Origin: Candidatus Gastranaerophilales bacterium
Lineage (GTDB): Bacteria; Cyanobacteriota; Vampirovibrionia; Gastranaerophilales; Gastranaerophilaceae
Reading direction: 5' to 3'
Assembly (NCBI GenBank): GCA_947625305.1
Contig: CANQNW010000014.1
Coordinates: 1 to 52,124 of the forward strand
DNA: 52,124 nucleotides
In this document: one piece after another, positions 34,077-42,249 of the stretch
How positions within the stretch are numbered: position 1 is the stretch's first letter
Layout: every line of letters starts with the position of its first letter
Made by a program: the position numbers and the translations under genes
Notes under the pieces: model-generated
The model's input: only the letters and a program-made list of their open reading frames with translations
Databases searched by the model: none
What the model was told of the DNA's origin: nothing

Positions 34077-34983
34077 ATGGACAATTTTATATTTAGTCAA
34101 TATATTGAAGGGGAACATAAAATAACAAAGATTTTTGGAATTAAAATAAAAACGTTTACCCCCCCCCTCACGCAATATTGCAGGATATGTTGCAAAAATA
34201 GTGCCTTATAGTTTTTTACCAAGGCTTGAAATACATATTGCCGAACATTGTAATTTAAATTGTCAGAGCTGTACTCATTTTTCACCTATTGCTGAACCTG
34301 AATTTTTACCCGTTGATGAATTTGAAAAAGATATAAAAAGAATGTCGGAATTAACTGACAGAATTGATGATATTCATATTCTGGGCGGTGAACCACTTTT
34401 AAATCCTGATTGTATTAAGTATTTAGAAATAGCAAGAGAATATTTCCCTAAATCTAATATAAAATTAGTTACAAACGGAATTTTGCTTCCATCTATGACC
34501 GACTTTTTCTATGAGTCTTTAGCAAAATTTAATATAATACTTGCACCGACTAAATATCCTATAAAAATAAATTGGGATAAAGTTCAAAAAAAATGTAAAC
34601 AATTTTCTGTTAATTTAGAATTTTTTAATGACAGTAAAGTTATAAAAACCTCGTATAAACTTACTTTAGATACTAAAGGTACACAAAATGAAAAAATAAG
34701 TTTTATTAAATGTTCGCACGCAAATTCATGTATACAATTAAAAAAAGGAAAAATATATACTTGCTGTACCGCAGCATATATAAATCATTTTAATAAATAT
34801 TTTAAAACAAATCTGTGCGATGATGAATATAACGGAATTAATATATACAAGGTAAATAATATACAAGAAATTTTAGAGTTTATAGCACATCCGATACCAT
34901 TATGTAAATATTGCAATGTATATAAACATTTATATGGTTTAAAATGGAAAACCTCAAATAAAAATATTGAAGAATGGATTTAA
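34077..34983 (+). pseudogene. Radical SAM protein, frameshifted at a C9 tract (probably phase-off)
   Basis: AGGAG and ATG begin the frame MDNFIFSQYIEGEHKITKIF, which runs into nine C (34159-34167) and stops at 34211 after 44 residues. The frame after the tract continues SRNIAGYVAKIVPYSFLPRL and then a complete radical SAM domain: HCNLNCQSC (CxxxCxxC), ILGGEPLLNP, and later Cys clusters (CCTAAY, CKYC). With eight (or eleven) C a 301-residue protein results. The family, with C-x-HFSP after the cluster, is often found with surface-polysaccharide genes, which is family knowledge and not shown here. A GTG at 34201 could start a shorter form but has no RBS. Confidence 0.8.
34159..34167. repeat. C9 homopolymer in a coding sequence
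   Basis: Nine consecutive C in an AT-rich gene, exactly where the reading frame breaks. One base less restores the frame. Confidence 0.85.
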
Positions 34984-34995
34984 TTTAAACATTAC

Positions 34996-35514
34996 CTAAG
35001 GAGCAAGAATTGTTACAATATTTCTGCCGTCCATTGCGGGCTTGCGTTCTATTGTCATTTTTTCGCCTTCAAGGTCGGTTAGAAATCTGTTTGCTAAATC
35101 ATATGCTAAATGATTATGCTGCATCTCTCGGCCTCTTAACATAACAACAATTTTTACCTTATTTCCGTTTGCAAGGAATTTTTTTATACTGTTAATTTTA
35201 ACATTATAGTCATGAACATCTATTTTGTATCTGACTTTTACTTCTTTTACATCAACAACGTGTTGCTTTTTTCTTGATTCTTTTGCTCTTTTTTCGATTT
35301 CGTACTTATATTTACCGTAATCTAAAATTTTAGCAACCGGAGGTTCTTGGTTTGGTGAAACAATAACTAAATCCAACCCCTTATCTTCTGCCATTAACAG
35401 GGCTTTTGATGTTGCAACTACCCCGTAATTATTTCCTTCATCATCTATTAATCTAACTTCTTTTGCTCTGATATTACCGTTTAAAAGTGAATTGGGCTGG
35501 TTATCTCTACTAAT
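34996..35514 (-). CDS. infC: Translation initiation factor IF-3, AUU start
   Basis: 172 residues. It checks start codons and prevents early subunit joining. From an ATT at 35514-35512, preceded by a perfect AGGAGG 8 nt upstream, the reading is ISRDNQPNSLLNGNIRAKEV, then VVATSKALLMAEDKGLDLV, the IF-3 N-domain; KPAMDGRNIVTI closes the C-domain. Starting at the first ATG (35394) would remove the N-domain. An AUU start is the known basis of IF-3 autoregulation. The usual partners rpmI and rplT lie 1.1 kb downstream, beyond an opposite-strand gene. Confidence 0.95.
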   Translation of the reverse strand: MSRDNQPNSLLNGNIRAKEVRLIDDEGNNYGVVATSKALLMAEDKGLDLVIVSPNQEPPVAKILDYGKYKYEIEKRAKESRKKQHVVDVKEVKVRYKIDVHDYNVKINSIKKFLANGNKVKIVVMLRGREMQHNHLAYDLANRFLTDLEGEKMTIERKPAMDGRNIVTILAP

Positions 35515-35522
35515 TGTTTTAT

Positions 35523-35573
35523 CCTCCTGTTTTCTGTCAGGAACATTGTATCAAATATAAGTTAACTTTGCAA
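35523..35573 (-). promoter_or_regulatory. Promoter and RBS of infC
   Basis: On the minus strand TTGCAA (35573-35568), 17 bp, TACAAT (35550-35545), a short leader, then AGGAGG (35528-35523). Confidence 0.75.
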
Positions 35574-35599
35574 ATAAAAAAGTCTTGATTTTAAATTAT

Positions 35600-35990
35600 G
35601 TTTTATATAAAATAAAATCGAAACCGTAGAAAGCCGGGAAGCTTTAGGGCCAAAAACTAAGGGGCTAAAACAAGCCAAAACGAGGGACGAAAGCAAACAA
35701 GTCAAATGCGACTGAGGCAAAAGTGAATAAACCGAAATCGGACAAGCCGAAGGTGATGAGGCGAAAGCAAAATAGCCAAGTGCTAATAAGGCGGAAACGA
35801 TAAGGTTAAATCGAATAAGCCAAATGCGGCTGAGGCAAAAGTGAGTAAACCGAAAGCAAACGAGGTGAAAGCAATTAGCCATAAAGCAATAAAGCAAAAG
35901 CAAGTAAGCAGAAACCCTTGATATAATAAAAATAAGCCAAAATTAAAAAAAGCTTTTAAAAAACCACCCGACCGAGGATTAACATATATT
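35600..35990. repeat. Purine-biased degenerate repeat block D
   Basis: About 330 bp of the infC-rplJ divergent region consist of short cycles of the form gc(c/g)-aaa-gc, cgaaagc, gaggc. A unit of about 37 bp (aag(t/c)caaatgcg(a/g)ctgaggc...) recurs near 35699 and 35817, some 118 bp apart. An open frame on the minus strand is a by-product: Cys/Leu/Ser-rich, without RBS. Read on the minus strand its style resembles the GC-rich tails of blocks A and B. Confidence 0.65.
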
Positions 35991-36034
35991 ATAAGTCAAT
36001 TTATGGATTGGTTATTTATATTTATTCTTGCAAA

Positions 36035-36063
36035 TTTACGGTTAAACGTAAATTTTTTACGTT
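36035..36063 (+). promoter_or_regulatory. Two mutually exclusive hairpins in the rplJ leader
   Basis: TTTACG (36035-36040) pairs with CGTAAA (36047-36052), but AACGTAAA (36045-36052) also pairs with TTTACGTT (36056-36063). The shared segment means only one can form, a layout expected of an autoregulatory leader. The L10 protein is known to bind such leaders. Confidence 0.45.
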
Positions 36064-36097
36064 ATTAAGGTCGATAACAAAAAATAAGGAGCACAAA

Positions 36098-36619
36098 ATG
36101 TCAACAAAAGCCTTTAAGCAAGAAAAAATTGAAGCAATGAAAGAAAATTTTTCTAAGGCTAAAGTTGCGGTTGTTACCGAATACAGAGGATTAACGGTTG
36201 AAGAAATAACAAAACTCCGCCGTAATCTTCAAAAAGAAAACAGCGATTACATGGTAACAAAAAATACTTTAGCAAAAGTTGCATTTAAAGGAACTCAATT
36301 TGAAGTTCTTGCAGACACATTAAAAGGACCTGTTGCTATTGCGTTTGGTTTTCAGGATGAAGTAGCACCCGCAAAAATTTTAACTAAGTTTATAAAAGAA
36401 GTTAAAAAAGGTGAAATAATCGGTGCTGCATTAGACGGTAAATTATTAAGTGCAAAAGAAACAGAAGTTCTTGCTAATCTTCCTTCAAAAGAAGAACTTT
36501 ATGCAAAAATGCTTGGCAGCATAAATTCACCTGCTTCAGGTATCGTTGGTGCTGTTAACGCAGTTATGAGCAGTTTAGTCAGAGCAATGGATCAAGTTGC
36601 TAAACAAAAAACTGCATAA
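36098..36619 (+). CDS. rplJ: 50S ribosomal protein L10
   Basis: 173 residues from the ATG after AAGGAG; an upstream in-frame start has no RBS. The stalk base that carries L7/L12 dimers. KAKVAVVTEYRGLTVEEITKLRR and YMVTKNTLAKVA, GPVAIAFGF are typical. It precedes rplL by 63 bp. The usual upstream rplK-rplA and downstream rpoB are missing. Confidence 0.96.
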   Translation: MSTKAFKQEKIEAMKENFSKAKVAVVTEYRGLTVEEITKLRRNLQKENSDYMVTKNTLAKVAFKGTQFEVLADTLKGPVAIAFGFQDEVAPAKILTKFIKEVKKGEIIGAALDGKLLSAKETEVLANLPSKEELYAKMLGSINSPASGIVGAVNAVMSSLVRAMDQVAKQKTA

Positions 36620-36682
36620 AAATTTCGCAGGGGACGATAGTCCGATAAGTATTACAAAAAAATAAATAAAAGGAGAAATAAA

Positions 36683-37057
36683 ATGAGTGTAGAATCAATT
36701 TTAGAATCAATTGAAAAATTAACATTAATCGAAGCAGCTGAATTAGTTAAAGCTATGGAAGAAAAATTCGGTGTATCAGCAGCAGCTCCTGTAGCAGTTG
36801 CAGCAGCTCCCGCAGCAGCAGGTGCAGCTCCCGCAGCTGAAGAAGCTTCTGAAGTTACCGTTGTATTAGCATCAGCAGGCGCAAACAAAATCGCTGTTCT
36901 TAAAGAAGTTAGAGCTATTACAGGCTTAGGCTTAAAAGAAGCTAAAGATTTAGTAGACGGCGCTCCAAAACCTTTAAAAGAAGGTGTTAAAAAAGAAGAT
37001 GCTGAAGCTATGAAAAAACAACTTGAAGCAGCAGGCGCTACAGTTGAATTGAAATAG
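36683..37057 (+). CDS. rplL: 50S ribosomal protein L7/L12
   Basis: 124 residues. N-terminal dimerisation helices ([20 protein letters not shown]), an Ala-rich hinge (about 33-58), then the factor-binding domain with [20 protein letters not shown] and [25 protein letters not shown] precedes the ATG. Its terminator lies 244 bp beyond the stop because a mosaic repeat sits in between. Confidence 0.97.
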   Translation: MSVESILESIEKLTLIEAAELVKAMEEKFGVSAAAPVAVAAAPAAAGAAPAAEEASEVTVVLASAGANKIAVLKEVRAITGLGLKEAKDLVDGAPKPLKEGVKKEDAEAMKKQLEAAGATVELK

Positions 37058-37059
37058 CG

Positions 37060-37290
37060 AAATTTCGTGCGAACGAAGTTCGATTTGCGAAAGCCGCAGT
37101 GAGGACAGCCGAAGGCGAACGAACGACAGGCTAGAGCGAAAGAAATTTCAAGACAGCGCCCGCAGAGCGGGTTTCAAGTTGGGCTCAAATATAATAAGTT
37201 AGAGTAACTTTAAAGCTGCCACTGCAGCCGAGCCCGAGGGAGCAGCAACCCGACCGAGCGCAAAAAACCAAGATCCGCAGAGCGGAGTTA
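37060..37290. repeat. Mosaic repeat block C, inverted relative to A
   Basis: 37085-37194 is, in reverse complement, close to 20281-20390 of block A: gaggacagccgaaggcgaac, aaagaaatttcaaga, gcccgcagagcgggttt, then aagttgggct and ataataagtta. A further piece cccgagggagcagcaacccg matches the tail of block A in another order. It lies between the rplL stop and its terminator, so it should be transcribed. Confidence 0.85.
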
Positions 37291-37300
37291 TTGTTTGAAA

Positions 37301-37326
37301 GAAGAGATTGCATTTGCAATCTCTTC
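37301..37326 (+). terminator. Terminator of rplJ-rplL
   Basis: GAAGAGATTGCA-tt-TGCAATCTCTTC followed by TTTT. Beyond it, 37330-37440 is AT-rich leader sequence of the next gene. Confidence 0.88.
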
Positions 37327-37445
37327 TTTTATTACCGTTTAGACTTAGTTCTTTATAATTTTTTTAATTATTCTTTTAAGTAATATTCAAATCCGTTCTG
37401 TTATTTAATACTTAATTCGGTACTAAGTTATAACGGAGAAGAAAC

Positions 37446-38000
37446 ATGAAAAAAATCTATTTTTTATTTTTATCTTTTGTTTGCTTTAGCTGTTTATCAG
37501 TATATGCAGACAGTCCTTGCGATAGTGAAATGCCTCAAAGAACAAAATCAACCTGTTCAAAATGTCAAAAACAGCATAAATATTATACTTATGCTCCTGT
37601 TAAGACACAATCTTGCCAAAAACCTTGTGAAAAAATGTATAATCCGCCCCCTACCCCTTGCTTTGATTCTTGTTCTTCAAGCTTTTTATGCACTAAAAGA
37701 GATATGAAATCATTATTCAGATGTATGAATTTAAGCGAAACTCAAATATGCAACGCACAAAAAATCCAAAATAAATATGAACAGGAAGTTTTAAGCTTAA
37801 ACGAAAGAATTAAATGTGAAAACGAAAGATATTATGAGTTAAAAAATAATTGTTCTAAAAACAGCGAACTGCGAAAACAAAAAAGATTAATTAAAAAATT
37901 AGAAAAGAAGAGAAAAGAAATTTGCAAGTGCTATGAAAAACAATTTGAAGCAACGCTTTCAAGCATGCAAAGAAAATCTTACAGAAAAGCAAAAAAATAA
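37446..38000 (+). CDS. Secreted Cys-rich protein with Spy/CpxP-like helical part
   Basis: 184 residues. A signal peptide (residues 1-21, cleaved after VYA) exports it. The N-terminal third of the mature protein is rich in Cys and Pro (CSKCQKQHK, PPPTPC, CFDSC). The C-terminal half is basic and helical: LSETQICNAQKIQNKYEQEV then MQRKSYRKAKK, similar to the LTxxQ repeats of Spy/CpxP envelope chaperones. About 16 cysteines suggest disulfides or metal binding. GGAG precedes the ATG. It stands alone between two terminators. Function is inferred from a weak resemblance. Confidence 0.6.
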   Translation: MKKIYFLFLSFVCFSCLSVYADSPCDSEMPQRTKSTCSKCQKQHKYYTYAPVKTQSCQKPCEKMYNPPPTPCFDSCSSSFLCTKRDMKSLFRCMNLSETQICNAQKIQNKYEQEVLSLNERIKCENERYYELKNNCSKNSELRKQKRLIKKLEKKRKEICKCYEKQFEATLSSMQRKSYRKAKK

Positions 38001-38019
38001 AATAATTGATAATCGAATT

Positions 38020-38048
38020 ACGGCGCACATATTTTATATGTGCGCCGT
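38020..38048 (+). terminator. Terminator of the Cys-rich protein gene
   Basis: ACGGCGCACATAT / ATATGTGCGCCGT, 13-bp stem with TTT loop, then TTTT. Confidence 0.9.
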
Positions 38049-38140
38049 TTTGTTAAAAATAATCTAAATAAAGGGTTTACTTTCGGGAAAAAATAATTAA
38101 TATGTTAATACGGCGAATTATAAAATGAGGAGTTGTAATC

Positions 38141-38707
38141 ATGACAATATTAAACGGACAATCTTTATTGGCAAGCGCAATGGCAGGATTAACCAATACA
38201 TATTCAACATTAATGAGCGCACACAGTTCATCGGGAAAAGGTTTGACATTAGAGGATTTATCTAATGTTTCTTCAACAACACTAATGAATTTAGGTTCAA
38301 ATTATTCATTTTTACAATATTTGACTAATAATTTTGCATCTTTAGATAAAGACGGAGATGGCGAAATAACAAGCAATGACCTAAATAATGTTATGACTAC
38401 AATGCAGTCAAAAGGTTTAACTTATAATGAAATTCAATCTTTATGTTCAACAGGTAACGGTGATACTTCTTTGTTATCAACGGTTTTAACATATTTCAAC
38501 AAAATAGATGCTAATGGTGACGGCAGAGTTACAAGTGAAGAAATAACAAAATTCAGCTATGACTGCCAAAGATATGATGTAGAAGCAAAGTATAAATCTT
38601 TTAAAGCATCTTCTGCAAGTTTGTATTATAGTGACGGGGTTGAAGATGATACCTCAAGTGTTTTAGATAGTCTAAGACCAAGTTTTTCAAATAAAACAAA
38701 CTCTTAA
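38141..38707 (+). CDS. EF-hand calcium-binding protein
   Basis: 188 residues with two canonical EF-hand loops: D69-K-D71-G-D73-G-E75 ... D80 and D123-A-N125-G-D127-G-R ... E134. The rest is Ser/Thr/Asn-rich, without a recognisable signal peptide or membrane segment. EF-hands in bacteria bind Ca2+ for buffering, signalling or structure. GAGG lies before the ATG. It is monocistronic with its own terminator. The start MTILNGQSLLASAMAGL recalls secreted rod or flagellar-type N-termini but this is only an impression. Confidence 0.8.
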   Translation: MTILNGQSLLASAMAGLTNTYSTLMSAHSSSGKGLTLEDLSNVSSTTLMNLGSNYSFLQYLTNNFASLDKDGDGEITSNDLNNVMTTMQSKGLTYNEIQSLCSTGNGDTSLLSTVLTYFNKIDANGDGRVTSEEITKFSYDCQRYDVEAKYKSFKASSASLYYSDGVEDDTSSVLDSLRPSFSNKTNS

Positions 38708-38729
38708 AAATTTCATATAAAAAAGTATT

Positions 38730-38758
38730 GATGGGTTAGCAAGCATAACCCATCTTTT
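38730..38758 (+). terminator. Terminator of the EF-hand gene
   Basis: GATGGGTTA-gcaagca-TAACCCATC followed by TTTTT. Confidence 0.9.
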
Positions 38759-38810
38759 TATTTTTGTTAAATTCTTTTATTATCAAATATTTAAGATTAT
38801 TATTATATAT

Positions 38811-40862
38811 ATGATAAAAAGGTTTATTGTATTTATTTTAATAAGTATTTTATGTGTTGTTAATATTCAAAGTGACAGCATTAAAGCCAATGCCGATGAT
38901 TTAATACCGTTACCTGTACTGGAACCTCAACAGGCAATAAACCCGCTTAAAATAAACAGTATAAATTTTGATAATTCTGATTCAATAATATTTCTTGGTA
39001 CTTCAGGAGTTAATAATCAGGAAGATACAATTAAAATAAATAAAAGTGTTCTATCTGAACCGAACAGAATTATATTTGATATTGAAAATGCAATTATCAC
39101 ATTTCCGAATTCTTCTTTTGAATTAAAAAACAGCAGATTAACTCAACTAAAAATAGCCCAAAATTCAACAAATCCGAATATTGTAAGAATAGTTATTCAA
39201 AACTCTCAAAATTATGATGCATCAAAAATTAAAGTATTAAAAATAAAAAATAATATAATAATAAAACTCAGTAATGAAATTCCTATTCAACCTTATTTAA
39301 GCCAAATATACAAAGAAACAAAAGGAAGTGCGGTTGAATATAATGATAAAACAATTGTGATACCTGAAGAAAAACGTACAATAGAATCGGATGAGATCTT
39401 TAACAGAGTACAGGAGGCTTTTAAAGCTGATGATACTCAATTGGTAAGACCTAATATTGAACAAAAACAAGCAAAATTAAAATCAAGATTTTTCCTTGAG
39501 CAAGCGGAAGTTAAAGGCGGAAATCTTTTTATATCAGGTATCGGAGTTGTAAATACAGAAAAACCCTTAATATTGACAGATCCCGTCAGAATTGTTTTTG
39601 ACCTGCCAAATACTATTGTTAAACAAGAACTTCGAGATAAAGAATTTAAATTAAACGATACAGACATTGCAAAAATAGGGCAGTTTGAGCCTTCAAAAGC
39701 AAGGATTGTTATATATACGAATAATATTCAAAAGTATATTCCGATATATTCTTCCAACCTTCAGACTTTAATTATTGCAGGCAATTCCTCATATCTGCAA
39801 ATCTTGGATTCTCTTGCAGAACTTTCATACTTTAAAGAACAAAATGTTAATCCCTCAACGGATGTTATAAATATAATGTTTACTAATCCTATAACATATT
39901 CTATTCAAAGAGCACAAAATAAATTAAATATAATAATATATAACCTGACAAATTTTGATTTTGAAGCATTTAATTCCTTAGCAATTGCAAATTCTACAGG
40001 ATTTGAGGCAAAAAAATTAAATTCTAATACATATAAAATATCCTTTCCCGCAAATTCAAATACACTTGTTGATTGTTATGAAAGTTTAAATGCAACACAG
40101 CTAAGACTGGTATTCTCTCATATCAGAACAACTGCAATAATAAGTCAAAGTACAGAACCTTCTAAACCGCAAATCAATTATGAGCCACAGCCAAAATCAC
40201 ATATCGATAAAGACAGTCCTTTTGCTGATTTAATGGAACGGTCTAAAAATAAACAAGTAAGACAGCCTGTAAAAAAGAAAAATCCTAAGAAAAAACTACC
40301 CTCTGTTGCAAAAATAAAAAACAAGGTAATTATTATAGACCCCGGGCATGGCGGTAATGATACAGGAGCAATGCGAGGGAAAATATTAGAAAAAAATATT
40401 ACTCTTGATATTGCACTTAAAGTTAGGAAAATCTTACAAGAGTATGGATTTAATAAAGTTATTATGACAAGGTCGGGTGATACAACCATATCACTTGCTG
40501 ACAGAGTTGAAACGGCAAATTCACACAAGGCAGATATCTATGTAAGTATCCACATAAATGCAAGTGTTAAAAGCGAAATAAAAGGGGTAGAAACTCACTA
40601 TTACACTGAAAAAGGATTAAGTGTCGCAAAAGTTATTCATAAAAAGTTAATGGAAAATATTGATGCTGAAGATAGAGGCTTGTTTAAGTCTAAATTTTAT
40701 GTTATAAACCACACAGAAGCACCTGCCGTATTGTTGGAATTAGGATTTATTTCAAACGAACAGGAAAGAAATTCATTAATATCCGAAAAAAGACAACAAG
40801 AATCCGCGCAGGCGATTGCTGAAGGAATTATTAATTATTTACTGGAGCATAAAAATGACTGA
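38811..40862 (+). CDS. N-acetylmuramoyl-L-alanine amidase with AMIN domains
   Basis: 683 residues. A signal peptide comes first. AMIN-like beta-sandwich segments (about 55-160 and 225-320, with phrases such as RIIFDIENA and RIVFDLPNT) target peptidoglycan or the secretin region; a basic Pro/Lys linker follows (about 470-500). The C-terminal Amidase_3 domain (from about 503) has DPGHGG with its first Zn His, VSIHINAS with the second His, and LLELGF with the catalytic Glu. It cleaves the stem peptide from MurNAc, as AmiC does in cell separation. TATTAT lies 7 nt before the ATG, so the mRNA may be leaderless. It overlaps murI by 8 nt. Confidence 0.92.
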   Translation: MIKRFIVFILISILCVVNIQSDSIKANADDLIPLPVLEPQQAINPLKINSINFDNSDSIIFLGTSGVNNQEDTIKINKSVLSEPNRIIFDIENAIITFPNSSFELKNSRLTQLKIAQNSTNPNIVRIVIQNSQNYDASKIKVLKIKNNIIIKLSNEIPIQPYLSQIYKETKGSAVEYNDKTIVIPEEKRTIESDEIFNRVQEAFKADDTQLVRPNIEQKQAKLKSRFFLEQAEVKGGNLFISGIGVVNTEKPLILTDPVRIVFDLPNTIVKQELRDKEFKLNDTDIAKIGQFEPSKARIVIYTNNIQKYIPIYSSNLQTLIIAGNSSYLQILDSLAELSYFKEQNVNPSTDVINIMFTNPITYSIQRAQNKLNIIIYNLTNFDFEAFNSLAIANSTGFEAKKLNSNTYKISFPANSNTLVDCYESLNATQLRLVFSHIRTTAIISQSTEPSKPQINYEPQPKSHIDKDSPFADLMERSKNKQVRQPVKKKNPKKKLPSVAKIKNKVIIIDPGHGGNDTGAMRGKILEKNITLDIALKVRKILQEYGFNKVIMTRSGDTTISLADRVETANSHKADIYVSIHINASVKSEIKGVETHYYTEKGLSVAKVIHKKLMENIDAEDRGLFKSKFYVINHTEAPAVLLELGFISNEQERNSLISEKRQQESAQAIAEGIINYLLEHKND

Positions 40863-41658
40863 TAAACCAATTGGTGTATTTGATTCGGGAGTAGGAGGAC
40901 TTAGTGTATTCTCTGAACTCTATAAACTTCTGCCCGATGAAAATTATATCTATTTTGGTGATACTGTTAATCTGCCCTATGGAAACAAATCAAAAGATGA
41001 ACTTATAAAAATAACTGATAATATCTTTGATTTTTTTAAAAATAAAAATGTAAAAGCAGTTGTAATGGCTTGTAATACCACATCTGCAGCAGCTTATGAG
41101 GCATTAAAAGACAAATATGATTTTAAAATTTACCCTGTTGTTCAAACAATTTCAAAAGAAATCGCCGTTAAAAATTATAAAAAAATAGGAGTTTTTGCAA
41201 CTCAGGCAACAATAAGTTCGCACGCATATAAAAAAGAAATTCAAAAATATAATCCGCTTTGCGAAGTATTTGAACTTGCATGCCCAAAATGGGTTAACAT
41301 TGTTGAAAATGAACTACAAAATGAACCCGAAAGTATAAATAACATTAAAATTCAACTGGATTTAATACTTAAAAACGAAGTCGAAAAAATAATTTTAGGA
41401 TGTACTCATTATCCTTATTTAATAAATGTTTTAAAACAATTTGCCTCCGAAGAATTATTTATTAATCCTGCCAAGGCATTTGCAAGAAATATAATTTCAG
41501 ATTTAAAAAATAATAATCTGATTTCAGGTAAAAAAGATTATGAACCGATATTTTATGTAAGTTCTAATCCCAAACAATTTATAAGTGCATCAAAACTTTT
41601 CTATAATGTTGAAAAAGCGGTTGAAATCGATATATTAAAATCATTAATAAAAAAGTAA
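40855..41658 (+). CDS. murI: Glutamate racemase
   Basis: 267 residues from the ATG that overlaps the amidase end and follows GGAG. It makes D-glutamate for peptidoglycan. IGVFDSGVGGLSV (6-18), the first catalytic Cys C73 in MACNTTSA, and the second in ILGCTHYPYL are intact. Coupling with an amidase joins wall synthesis and turnover in one transcript. Confidence 0.96.
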   Translation: MTDKPIGVFDSGVGGLSVFSELYKLLPDENYIYFGDTVNLPYGNKSKDELIKITDNIFDFFKNKNVKAVVMACNTTSAAAYEALKDKYDFKIYPVVQTISKEIAVKNYKKIGVFATQATISSHAYKKEIQKYNPLCEVFELACPKWVNIVENELQNEPESINNIKIQLDLILKNEVEKIILGCTHYPYLINVLKQFASEELFINPAKAFARNIISDLKNNNLISGKKDYEPIFYVSSNPKQFISASKLFYNVEKAVEIDILKSLIKK

Positions 41659-41732
41659 CCTCAATAGAAATAGTAAACAGATTATAAAAAAAGCGGATTT
41701 GATTTTTATAAAAATATCCTTAAATAAATAAT

Positions 41733-42230
41733 ATGAGAAAGATATTATTTAGTTTACTGAGTTTAATATGTATAAGTATATTACCTTGTTTTGCGCAGGT
41801 AATAGAAGGAAATATAAGTATGTCGGACAAAGTTCCGGCAGAATTTTTCGGTGATTGGCGGGTGGAATCCGTTTGTACAAAATCAACCAACACACACTAT
41901 TTTGATGCAACAAGCATGGATATATGGACACTGTCAAGGCAGGGTGACGTAATAACCTTAATGAATCCCTTATCGGGTGCAAAGGCTGAAATAACGGTCA
42001 ATGATGTAAAAGGTAAAACCGTTAAATTTGAAAAAAGAACAAATTATCCTGATGAGGAATCTCTTGAAACCCCTATTTTAACAATAAACGGAGATAATTT
42101 TACGGGGGTGGATAAAATAAGTATAAAAACATTTAAAGACGGGAAACTTATTAAAGAAGATTACGTCGAATACCAAGTAAGAGGCACAAAAATGTCCGGT
42201 TCTCCGATTTCGGGGATTTTAGGAATATAA
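41733..42230 (+). CDS. Secreted small beta-rich protein, unknown
   Basis: 165 residues with a signal peptide (residues 1-21, ending PCFA). The mature part is beta-rich and lipocalin-like in feel: FFGDWRVESVCTKSTN, ITLMNPLSGAKAEITV, TILTINGDNF-like strands, and a glycine-rich end (SGSPISGILGI). No cofactor or catalytic motif. No clear Shine-Dalgarno. It precedes trxB by 19 bp and may share its transcript. Probably an envelope protein; family unknown. Confidence 0.65.
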   Translation: MRKILFSLLSLICISILPCFAQVIEGNISMSDKVPAEFFGDWRVESVCTKSTNTHYFDATSMDIWTLSRQGDVITLMNPLSGAKAEITVNDVKGKTVKFEKRTNYPDEESLETPILTINGDNFTGVDKISIKTFKDGKLIKEDYVEYQVRGTKMSGSPISGILGI

Positions 42231-42249
42231 TCAGTAAGGGTGAGGGAAG

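Noticed and set aside
35562-35903. 113-codon minus-strand frame upstream of infC
   Set aside because: It covers the degenerate purine cycle block and overlaps the infC promoter; no RBS.
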